Position numbers and translations under genes: made by a program. Below the pieces are notes generated by a model that had not been told where the DNA came from, made no database searches, and saw only the letters and a program-made list of their open reading frames with translations. Below, piece by piece: positions 8,325 through 15,043 of a DNA stretch of 33,646 nucleotides. The DNA lies in contig DKIV01000027.1 in assembly GCA_002454425.1 (NCBI GenBank), positions 1 to 33,646 of the forward strand. The letters run 5' to 3'. How positions within the stretch are numbered: the stretch's first letter is position 1; every line of letters begins with the position of its first letter. The stretch is from Sphingobacteriaceae bacterium UBA6709 (lineage in GTDB: Bacteria > Bacteroidota > Bacteroidia > Sphingobacteriales > Sphingobacteriaceae).

Positions 8325-8339
8325 TGTATCCTGGATACA
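8325..8339. repeat. palindrome in the rho leader
   Basis: TGTATCC-T-GGATACA is a perfect 7+1+7 palindrome. As RNA it would make a short hairpin (about 5 bp with a 5-base loop); as DNA it could bind a dimeric protein. A half copy (GTATCCT) lies near 8254. Confidence 0.45.
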
Positions 8340-8395
8340 TCTTACACATAACATCCTAAAAAGCCAGCGTGTTCTACAAGCATCTTTACTAAGGA

Positions 8396-8434
8396 ATGAA
8401 AGTTGATCATGGGGGTTCTTTGCGGACTGTTTAA
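8396..8434 (+). CDS. possible leader peptide ORF upstream of rho
   Basis: ATG at 8396 opens a 12-codon frame (MKVDHGGSLRTV) ending TAA 8432-8434, 36 bases before the rho ATG. Enteric rho has a short leader ORF (rhoL) tied to autoregulation; this could be an analogue. A frame this short is easily random. Confidence 0.15.
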   Translation: MKVDHGGSLRTV

Positions 8435-8470
8435 AAAGACATATTACTTCAAAAAAAATATTTCAAATTG

Positions 8471-10117
8471 ATGGAAATTATTGAATTGAACGATAAGCTT
8501 GTTTCAGAGCTACGTGAAATTGCAAAGTCCTTTGGAATCGAGGGAGCTGATTCATTAAGAAAAGCGGAACTCATTTCTAAGATAAAGGAGCAGCAGAACC
8601 TTATCGAAGCTGCAAGAAACACTAGCCCCGCGGAAGAAGGAGCTACCGAAAACGCGGAGGAAGAAAAGCCTAAAAAACGCAGAACAGTAAAAATTAAGGA
8701 TAAAGCGCCTGAAGATATAGCCGCCACTGTTACCCTTTTTGATTCGGCAAGCGAAGAAAAAACGGAACAGGAGCCGGTAAGCGAGGCACCTTCCGCAGAA
8801 CCGGAAAGTGAAAGCTCGCCGCGCGCCAAGAGAACGATAAAATTAAAGGCTCCGGTAGATGGAGAAGCGCCTCCGGTAATTGAAATAAAAGTATCGGAAG
8901 AGAAAGCCAAGGCTGTTATGGAAGCTCGTTTAGCCGAAAAAGCGGCGCAACGAGCAGCTAACGAGAGTCGCGAATACTCGAATCAGCAGATTAATGCTGA
9001 TTTTGAAAATGTAATCATGAATGAAGGTGTTCTTGAAATCATGCCTGATGGATATGGTTTTCTACGTTCATCAGATTACAACTACCTGACTTCTCCTGAT
9101 GACATTTACGTATCGCAATCGCAGATAAAGCTCTTTGGTCTTAAAACCGGAGATACTGTACGAGGCAGTATCCGCCCTCCGAAAGAAGGGGAGAAATATT
9201 TCCCTCTGGTACGTGTTGAAGCGATCAACGGCCGTGTACCTGCGGAAGTGAGAGATCGGGTACCTTTCGATTACCTGACTCCCCTGTTCCCTTCAGAACG
9301 TTTAAATCTATTTACAGATACCAGTCATAATTCAACCAGGATCATCGACCTCTTCACGCCAATAGGTAAGGGACAGCGTGGATTAATCGTGGCACAGCCT
9401 AAAACAGGTAAGACGATGCTTCTTAAGGATGTGGCTAATGCTATCGCGAAGAATCACCCTGAAGTATATCTTATCATCTTACTGATCGACGAACGTCCGG
9501 AAGAGGTAACAGATATGGCTAGAAGCGTGCGTGCGGAAGTAGTATCCTCTACGTTCGATGAGCCAGCTGAGCGACATGTAAAAATTGCCAACATTGTACT
9601 TGAGAAAGCTAAAAGAATGGTTGAGTGCGGTCACGATGTCGTAATCCTGCTTGACTCGATAACACGTCTTGCGAGAGCGTACAATACGGTAGCACCAGCG
9701 TCAGGAAAGATCCTCTCAGGGGGTGTTGATGCAAACGCGCTACATAAGCCTAAGCGTTTCTTTGGAGCGGCAAGAAATATTGAAGATGGCGGATCGTTAA
9801 CAATTCTGGCAACGGCGCTTATTGACACAGGTTCAAAAATGGACGAAGTGATCTTTGAAGAGTTCAAAGGAACAGGTAATATGGAGCTTCAACTGGATCG
9901 TAAGCTATCTAACAAACGTATCTTCCCGGCAATTGATCTTACGGCGTCAAGTACTCGTAGAGATGATCTGCTACATGATCGTGAGACTTTACAACGCGTA
10001 TGGATATTGCGCAACCACCTTGCAGATATGAACTCTCAGGAGGCTATGGAGTTCTTGTTAGGACAAATGCGTGGTACTAAAACCAACGAAGAGTTTTTAG
10101 TTTCAATGAACAGTTAA
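8471..10117 (+). CDS. rho: transcription termination factor Rho
   Basis: A 548-residue hexameric RNA translocase that terminates transcription. The order is: Rho N-terminal helical domain (1-45); a charged insertion about 130 residues long (about 46-178) with acidic runs and basic KPKKRRTVKIK and AKRTIKLKA repeats; the cold-shock-like RNA-binding domain (about 180-255, with GYGFLRS); then the RecA-type ATPase with Walker A AQPKTGKT at 308-315, the LLIDERPEEV segment and LLDSITRLARAYN at 393-405. Enteric Rho has about 419 residues, so the insertion accounts for the extra length, as in other Bacteroidota. A TTG at 8468 precedes the ATG in frame; I use the ATG at 8471. pssA follows. Confidence 0.97.
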   Translation: MEIIELNDKLVSELREIAKSFGIEGADSLRKAELISKIKEQQNLIEAARNTSPAEEGATENAEEEKPKKRRTVKIKDKAPEDIAATVTLFDSASEEKTEQEPVSEAPSAEPESESSPRAKRTIKLKAPVDGEAPPVIEIKVSEEKAKAVMEARLAEKAAQRAANESREYSNQQINADFENVIMNEGVLEIMPDGYGFLRSSDYNYLTSPDDIYVSQSQIKLFGLKTGDTVRGSIRPPKEGEKYFPLVRVEAINGRVPAEVRDRVPFDYLTPLFPSERLNLFTDTSHNSTRIIDLFTPIGKGQRGLIVAQPKTGKTMLLKDVANAIAKNHPEVYLIILLIDERPEEVTDMARSVRAEVVSSTFDEPAERHVKIANIVLEKAKRMVECGHDVVILLDSITRLARAYNTVAPASGKILSGGVDANALHKPKRFFGAARNIEDGGSLTILATALIDTGSKMDEVIFEEFKGTGNMELQLDRKLSNKRIFPAIDLTASSTRRDDLLHDRETLQRVWILRNHLADMNSQEAMEFLLGQMRGTKTNEEFLVSMNS

Positions 10118-10123
10118 TCATAT

Positions 10124-10180
10124 ATACAGGCACAGACGCTAATACTTACGATCGTAATTATTAACTTTGTGCCTGTATTT
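10124..10180 (+). terminator. rho terminator (long-loop hairpin)
   Basis: ATACAGGCACA (10124-10134) pairs perfectly with TGTGCCTGTAT (10168-10178), followed by a T-rich TTTCTGTT. The 33-base loop itself holds a 12-base palindrome, TTACGATCGTAA (10146-10157). It begins 7 bases after the rho stop. Confidence 0.6.
10162..10169 (+). promoter_or_regulatory. candidate -7 box for pssA
   Basis: TAACTTTG matches TAnnTTTG exactly, 22 bases before the pssA ATG. It overlaps the right arm of the rho hairpin by two bases. No TTG is seen at the expected -33 distance. Confidence 0.4.
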
Positions 10181-10191
10181 CTGTTCCTGAA

Positions 10192-10887
10192 ATGAAAAAA
10201 CACATACCCAATGCCATTACATGTCTCAATCTGCTTAGCGGATGTGTGGGAGTAACAATGGCTTTCAGTAATAATTTAGCGTACGCTGGCTACGCCATAG
10301 TTATTGCAGCTCTCTTCGATTTTGCCGACGGTCTTTCTGCCCGGGCTCTTCATGTTTATTCGAGCATGGGTAAGGAGCTGGATTCTCTGGCAGATATGAT
10401 CAGCTTTGGATTTCTTCCCGCCTCTATCGTATATCAGTTATTTCTCGCGGCACCTCAGGTAGGTCCGTACAGTCAATATGTAAACTACTCAGCTTTTCTT
10501 ATTGCTATATTTTCAGCGATGCGGCTTGCGAAATTCAACATAGATGTTCGGCAGACCGATCATTTTATAGGAGTTCCAACGCCCGCAAATTCCTTGCTAA
10601 TCGCTTCCTTACCTTTTATTGCCCAGGGTGGAGGCTTCTGGACGGCTTATATCTTAAATCCATTCTTCTTATTGGTTTTCAGTATCGGATCCAGCTTTCT
10701 TCTGATCATGGAGGTTCCTATGATCTCCCTGAAATTTAAAAGCTTCAAGCCTTCAGAAAATATCTTTCGCTACCTGCTACTGGCTGTAGGACTTATTCTT
10801 ATAGTGATTCTTAAGTTCGCAGCGGTGCCTTTAATCATGTTTCTTTATATCGTTCTTTCTATTATACAGTTCACGGTTAAGGCGTAG
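10192..10887 (+). CDS. pssA: CDP-diacylglycerol-serine O-phosphatidyltransferase
   Basis: A 231-residue inner-membrane enzyme that makes phosphatidylserine, the precursor of phosphatidylethanolamine, from CDP-diacylglycerol and serine. The CDP-alcohol phosphotransferase signature is complete: D46-G47-x2-A50-R51-x8-G60-x3-D64-x3-D68. The opening NAITCLNLLSGC fits the membrane-type (Bacillus-like) PssA. About six to seven further hydrophobic segments follow. It lies 74 bases after rho on the same strand with a terminator-like hairpin and its own -7 box between them, so it is probably transcribed separately or by read-through. No decarboxylase gene (psd) is in the window. Confidence 0.93.
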   Translation: MKKHIPNAITCLNLLSGCVGVTMAFSNNLAYAGYAIVIAALFDFADGLSARALHVYSSMGKELDSLADMISFGFLPASIVYQLFLAAPQVGPYSQYVNYSAFLIAIFSAMRLAKFNIDVRQTDHFIGVPTPANSLLIASLPFIAQGGGFWTAYILNPFFLLVFSIGSSFLLIMEVPMISLKFKSFKPSENIFRYLLLAVGLILIVILKFAAVPLIMFLYIVLSIIQFTVKA

Positions 10888-10907
10888 GAACGGGGGCAAG
10901 TGCCTTT

Positions 10908-10965
10908 CTTTTACCTGAGAGAGAGAAGGTTGTTTATCTGTGCTGGAAGCAGGATAAGGTAAAAG
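10908..10965. repeat. inverted repeat downstream of pssA
   Basis: CTTTTACCT (10908-10916) and AGGTAAAAG (10957-10965) are perfect 9-bp arms around a 40-base loop that contains a (GA)n run. It lies 20 bases after the pssA stop. It may be a transcript-end structure; it is not followed by a T-run. Confidence 0.4.
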
Positions 10966-11010
10966 CTTTATAAGCCATCTACATCCCTATGGCGGGTTGT
11001 CTGTGACATG

Positions 11011-11053
11011 TTTTGAATATGGCAACTCCTTTAACGACTTGCCACATTCAAAA
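11011..11053. repeat. stem-loop between convergent pssA and hpt genes
   Basis: Arms 11011-11025 and 11039-11053 pair over 15 positions with a single mismatch on the plus strand (a G-U pair on the minus strand). The loop is 13 bases. It begins just beyond the stop of the Hpt gene on the minus strand. It probably marks transcript ends, although neither strand has a proper T-run after the stem. Confidence 0.45.
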
Positions 11054-11057
11054 AAAA

Positions 11058-11432
11058 TTACGCGTTCAATAACTCCTGCTTGGCAGCCTGAAGGTCATTG
11101 ATAAGCATATCAAGGGATGAATACATCGGAGCAAAAACTCCGGCAATATCATCGAGGTTTTCTCCAGCTCTTGCGCTACGCTCTATATCGGCCATGGCGG
11201 ATTTAGCGTCCTCCGCACCTATGAAAGCCAGTGTCGGCTTAATCTTATGCGCGGCATCGCCGGTACCCTTCCAATCTTTATTCTCTATAGATGTTTTAAG
11301 ACTTTCAAAGTACTGCGGTGTTTGATCAATGAAAACATCGATCATCTCAACGATGAATTCTGCACTACCACCGGAGATCTCGTTCAGATAAGAAAGATCT
11401 ATTTTAAACGCGTTTTCGTTTGCTGAGCTCAT
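11058..11432 (-). CDS. stand-alone Hpt phosphotransfer protein
   Basis: A 124-residue soluble, helical protein consisting of one histidine phosphotransfer domain. The signature AAHKIKPTLAFIGA places the phospho-accepting histidine at residue 62. The region MIDVFIDQTPQYFESL before it and the ADIERSARAGENLDDI helix after it are typical of Hpt four-helix bundles. Such proteins relay phosphate between a hybrid sensor kinase and a response regulator. No kinase or regulator is encoded nearby, so its partners must lie elsewhere. It has its own short transcription unit, convergent with pssA and upstream of nothing else on its strand. Confidence 0.88.
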   Translation of the reverse strand: MSSANENAFKIDLSYLNEISGGSAEFIVEMIDVFIDQTPQYFESLKTSIENKDWKGTGDAAHKIKPTLAFIGAEDAKSAMADIERSARAGENLDDIAGVFAPMYSSLDMLINDLQAAKQELLNA

Positions 11433-11538
11433 ATTAACAACAATCTTAAAATTTTATTTGAAGATAATGTATTCTTAGTGAAAGACGAAAATCAGGCTGT
11501 AAAACTTTAGGCATTTCAGCAGGCTTCGTCTGCGGGGA

Positions 11539-12021
11539 TCAAAGAATCCGCTCTACTACCAGTGAATCATCAAGAGCTTCCAATAGTTGAGAAATCGTTT
11601 TCTGCTGACCCGGATGTAGAAAATCGGGACACAGCTCATTCAAGGGCATCAATGTAAATCTTCTCTCGTGTAACAAGGGGTGAGGTACGTGCAGGCGGGG
11701 CTGCGTGATTATCTCATTGTCATAAAACAAGACATCGACGTCCAGCGTTCGGGATCCCCACTTTTCCAGTCGTTCCCTGCCGGCAGCGTTTTCTATTGAC
11801 TGCAACACATCGAGCAGGTTCAGCGGAGATAAGGGAGTATTCACCTCGAGTACCTGATTGAGGTATTCAGGCAAAGCCTCCTTTCCCCAGGAAGCAGTAC
11901 GATAGATCGATGAAGCATTAATTATGCTTCCGGCCTGCTCCTCAATACGCGCCCTGGCAAAATCCAGATACCCCATCCGGTTGCCCAGATTACTTCCCAA
12001 TAATATAAACGTGCTATGCAT
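11539..12021 (-). CDS. folK: 2-amino-4-hydroxy-6-hydroxymethyldihydropteridine diphosphokinase
   Basis: A 160-residue enzyme of folate synthesis that transfers pyrophosphate from ATP to 6-hydroxymethyl-7,8-dihydropterin. The N-terminal ILLGSNLGNR (6-15), the central RTLDVDVLFYD with metal-binding Asp94 and Asp96, and the VPHPLLHERRFTLMPLNEL segment (112-130) are all intact. The frame stays open upstream to 12255, but that would overlap sppA on the other strand; the ATG at 12021, giving MHSTFILLGSN, is the family start. It is transcribed divergently from sppA with 76 bases between them. No other folate gene is in the window. Confidence 0.94.
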   Translation of the reverse strand: MHSTFILLGSNLGNRMGYLDFARARIEEQAGSIINASSIYRTASWGKEALPEYLNQVLEVNTPLSPLNLLDVLQSIENAAGRERLEKWGSRTLDVDVLFYDNEIITQPRLHVPHPLLHERRFTLMPLNELCPDFLHPGQQKTISQLLEALDDSLVVERIL

Positions 12022-12041
12022 AAAAATCCCCCGTAACAATA

Positions 12042-12049
12042 CAAATGTA
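12042..12049 (-). promoter_or_regulatory. candidate -7 box for folK
   Basis: TACATTTG on the minus strand fits TAnnTTTG exactly, 20 bases upstream of the folK ATG. The -33 element is not evident. Confidence 0.4.
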
Positions 12050-12097
12050 TGCACATCTAAACGTATAATTGTAATAATATAAAATTGCAGACCCTTA

Positions 12098-13867
12098 ATG
12101 AGAAGTTTTTTTAAAATTGTTTTCGCGTCTATGGTTGGATTTATCCTTTCGGGCGTGCTATTGGGAATCATTATTATCAGTATTATCGTGGGAGTTGTAT
12201 CCTCTGCAGATGGCCAAAAAGCGGAGATCGCGCCAAAGTCCGTATTGCATATCACGCTGAATGCTGAAATACAAGAACGCTCGCAGAAGAGTCCTTTAGA
12301 TGACCTTGAATTTGGCGGCTTTCAGGCCAACAAAACCATCGGCCTGAATGACATCCTTTCTTCCCTGAAAAGTGCGGCCAAGGATGATAACATCAAAGGT
12401 ATTTACCTTGACCTATCTAGCGTAAACGCCGGCATGGCCAGTCTTGAAGAGATCAGAAACGCTTTATTAACATTTAAAAAATCGAAGAAATTTATCCTGG
12501 CCTATAGCGAAGTGTACACTCAGGGAGCCTATTATCTGGCATCTGTGGCTGACAAAATATACCTCAACCCGCAGGGACTTCTTGAATTTAAGGGTCTGAA
12601 TTCGCAGGTAACCTTTTACAAAGGAGCTTTAGACAAGCTTGGCGTGGAGATGCAGGTCATTAAGGTGGGTACCTTTAAGAGCGCGGTGGAGCCATTTATC
12701 CTCGATAAAATGAGCGAAGCTAACAGAACTCAGGTGAAATCATTCCTGGGATCACTATATGATCATTTTCTCAGCAAAGTATCTGAAAGTCGTGGCATTG
12801 CTAAAGATTCGCTTTTCAGCATTGCTAACGAGCTGAAAGTACAAAGCGCTGCTGACGCCTTGAAATACAAACTAGTAACCGGCCTAAAATACAAAGACGA
12901 GGTTATCAATGAGCTTAAAGTACTTACAGGAACAGACAAGGGCGATGACGTTAAGTCGATTCTTCTGAGCAACTACATAAAAAATAACAAAAATGTGTCC
13001 GAAGGCCCTTCAGACAAACGCATCGCTGTTGTGTATGCCAGCGGTGAGATTAATGGTGGCGAAGGCGACGATAACTCTATCGGCTCTGAGCGCATCTCCA
13101 GGGCAATCCGCAAGGTTCGTCTTGACGACAAGGTGAAAGCACTGGTACTTAGGGTTAATTCACCAGGCGGAAGCGCGCTGGCGTCGGATGTTATCTGGCG
13201 AGAAGTGGTCCTCACCAAAGCCGTAAAGCCCGTAATCGTGTCTATGGGCGATGTAGCCGCCTCGGGAGGATATTACATTTCCTGCGCTGCCGATTCGATC
13301 ATTGCCGAGCCTAATACTATCACTGGATCTATTGGGGTTTTCGGGGTAATTCCGAATATTCAAAACTTCATGAACAACAAGGTTGGTATTACCTTTGACG
13401 GCGTAAAAACTGCGGAGCATGCCGACTTGGGGAGCATCACACGCCCTTTAACACCCGGAGAAAGATTAATTATTCAACGCGAAGTCAATCGTATCTATGA
13501 TACTTTCACCCGTCGTGTAGCCGATGGTCGTAAGAAAACTCAGGAATATGTTAATAGTATCGGTCAGGGACGTGTATGGAGCGGTAAAGAAGCTTTAAAA
13601 ATCGGACTTGTAGATAAGCTTGGAGACATAAACGATGCCATTGCGGCGGCAGCAAGGAAAGCCAAGCTTAAGGAATATAAGCTGGTAGCTTATCCTGCAA
13701 TGCGCGAACCACTGGAGTCGCTCCTGAAGAGCGGGGAAGATAAGTTAAAAGAAAACTTTGCCCGCATGCAGTTTGGCGATCAATACAAATACATACTCGA
13801 ACTTAAGGAAGTGCTGAACAGCAACGGCATTCAGGCTCGTATGCCTTACAATATCAGGATAGACTAA
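12098..13867 (+). CDS. sppA: signal peptide peptidase SppA (67K type)
   Basis: A 589-residue inner-membrane serine protease that degrades cleaved signal peptides and related fragments. A single N-terminal membrane helix (about 12-34) anchors a periplasmic part with two tandem SppA/ClpP-like domains, the length of the E. coli 67-kDa form rather than the short Gram-positive form. The Ser/Lys dyad is visible: Lys194 in VGTFKSAVEPF from the first domain and Ser389 in GDVAASGGYYIS from the second. LRVNSPGGSA (351-360) and TGSIGVFGV are further family motifs. It is followed after 4 bases by the convergent AI-2E permease gene, with no room for a separate terminator. Confidence 0.95.
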   Translation: MRSFFKIVFASMVGFILSGVLLGIIIISIIVGVVSSADGQKAEIAPKSVLHITLNAEIQERSQKSPLDDLEFGGFQANKTIGLNDILSSLKSAAKDDNIKGIYLDLSSVNAGMASLEEIRNALLTFKKSKKFILAYSEVYTQGAYYLASVADKIYLNPQGLLEFKGLNSQVTFYKGALDKLGVEMQVIKVGTFKSAVEPFILDKMSEANRTQVKSFLGSLYDHFLSKVSESRGIAKDSLFSIANELKVQSAADALKYKLVTGLKYKDEVINELKVLTGTDKGDDVKSILLSNYIKNNKNVSEGPSDKRIAVVYASGEINGGEGDDNSIGSERISRAIRKVRLDDKVKALVLRVNSPGGSALASDVIWREVVLTKAVKPVIVSMGDVAASGGYYISCAADSIIAEPNTITGSIGVFGVIPNIQNFMNNKVGITFDGVKTAEHADLGSITRPLTPGERLIIQREVNRIYDTFTRRVADGRKKTQEYVNSIGQGRVWSGKEALKIGLVDKLGDINDAIAAAARKAKLKEYKLVAYPAMREPLESLLKSGEDKLKENFARMQFGDQYKYILELKEVLNSNGIQARMPYNIRID

Positions 13868-13871
13868 GATA

Positions 13872-14957
13872 CTAGCGACGCTTCTTTTTGCCCTCGCTTC
13901 CGATCAGATAAGCAAAAGGCTTTAAGCTTTCCACGTTGTCGAATATAATCTTAGTTACGCCCAATAGGGGGATTGCCAGGACCATACCGGCGATCCCCCA
14001 TATTAACTCGCCCAATACGAGAACAATAATGGTAAATAAAGGGTTAATGCTCACCTCCGCTCCTACCACCAACGGTTCCAGCAAGTATGTCTGTACAAAC
14101 TGGACGATCAGGTAAGTAGCGAGCACACCAAGAATCAAGCCCCCACCCTCGCCTTGCGAAGCTGCCATCAGCACCGCGATGCCCGTTCCGGTGAGATTCC
14201 CTATAAAAGGAACAATCTCCAGCAAACCGCACAGTATAGCAAAGAACACCGCGCTCTTCAATCCAACGATAGAGAAGCCTATACTGTATAATACCCACAA
14301 CATGGCGATCATCAATGAGAGACCTGAAAGGTATTTGTAGGCAACGTTTGAGGAGTCGACGATGACCTTTTCTGTGCGGACTCTGTCAGCATCCGATGAA
14401 AGCATCAGAACAAAGTTCTTAAGTCGCGTGCGGAAGAAGACAAATAAGTAAGTATATACAATGAACAAGACGAAGTCTGTGGAGAAGCTCATAAAGCCGC
14501 CCAGCATACTGGACAGCTGAATATTCGAGGAGCTTTCCTGCTGTTGCTTCAGGATCTCCTGCTGTTGCTCTTTGGAAATACCGACAGCCGTACTCAGAAA
14601 ACTCTTAATCTTATCAAGCAAGGATCCTATCTGCTTTTGCATATCAGAAACATCCTTTGCCAAATCACTCACCTGCCACACGATCAAGGTGATTATCCCC
14701 GCGGCAACAGTGATAAAGAGCAGCAAACATACAAGCGCCGCAAGCCCCCGTTTCATGCCTTTACTTTCAAACCACCGTGACAGGGGCAACATTAAGGTTG
14801 CCAGCAAGCCTGCCAATGTTAGAGGCACCAGAAATTCCCGGGCAAAATACAATCCCCCAATAAACAAAAATAAAAACAGAAGAATCTGTATAGGTTTCGA
14901 TATAATAAGTTTCTTTTCCAATGAATATTCAACAACGCGCGGATTCAAAAGTTTCAC
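13872..14957 (-). CDS. AI-2E family (TqsA/PerM-like) membrane permease
   Basis: A 361-residue inner-membrane protein with about seven to eight helices. An N-terminal block (about 22-95) is followed by a Gln/Glu-rich soluble helical segment (about 105-145, KEQQQEILKQQQESS). The C-terminal block carries the family hallmark GLLEIVPFIGNLTGTG (about 243-258), then LGVLATYLIVQFVQTYLLEPLVVG and ELIWGIAGMVLAIPL. The superfamily exports diverse small solutes or Na+; substrate cannot be read from sequence. It converges with sppA and diverges from the PolX gene. Confidence 0.9.
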   Translation of the reverse strand: MKLLNPRVVEYSLEKKLIISKPIQILLFLFLFIGGLYFAREFLVPLTLAGLLATLMLPLSRWFESKGMKRGLAALVCLLLFITVAAGIITLIVWQVSDLAKDVSDMQKQIGSLLDKIKSFLSTAVGISKEQQQEILKQQQESSSNIQLSSMLGGFMSFSTDFVLFIVYTYLFVFFRTRLKNFVLMLSSDADRVRTEKVIVDSSNVAYKYLSGLSLMIAMLWVLYSIGFSIVGLKSAVFFAILCGLLEIVPFIGNLTGTGIAVLMAASQGEGGGLILGVLATYLIVQFVQTYLLEPLVVGAEVSINPLFTIIVLVLGELIWGIAGMVLAIPLLGVTKIIFDNVESLKPFAYLIGSEGKKKRR

Positions 14958-15028
14958 TACGTCCGCGCGACGGTCAGCGATCAGTATAATTAGACATACT
15001 ATGGCTTCCGGATATTGCTTTATATTGA

Positions 15029-15036
15029 TATGTTTG
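15029..15036 (+). promoter_or_regulatory. candidate -7 box for the PolX gene
   Basis: TATGTTTG fits TAnnTTTG exactly and ends 7 bases before the ATG at 15044, which implies an mRNA with almost no leader. A TTCCG at about -33 is a weak upstream element. Confidence 0.45.
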
Positions 15037-15043
15037 TAGGATT

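Larger units (their letters stand above)
8119..8470. other. pyrF-rho intergenic region with long rho leader
   Basis: 352 bases between the divergent pyrF and rho starts. It holds a T-rich tract (8190-8206), the candidate rho promoter at 8205-8235, a 15-base palindrome at 8325-8339, and a 12-codon ORF at 8396-8434. No full-size gene is present. If the promoter is right, rho mRNA has an untranslated leader of about 230 bases, which suits autoregulation by Rho as known in other bacteria. This is inference. Confidence 0.6.

Noticed and set aside
8449..8910. 153-codon Ser/Ala-rich frame antisense to the start of rho
   Set aside because: It is the complement of the charged Glu/Lys-rich insertion of Rho and has no motif.
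10908..10965. Riboswitch downstream of pssA (ACCTGAGAGAGAG stretch recalled TPP or glycine aptamers)
   Set aside because: The conserved aptamer cores are absent and no regulated gene follows on that strand.
12022..12255. N-terminal extension of folK
   Set aside because: It would overlap the start of sppA on the other strand, and the conserved FolK start is at 12021.
14572..15039. 155-codon frame antisense to the AI-2E permease gene
   Set aside because: The permease reading has clear family motifs across the same bases; this frame has none.
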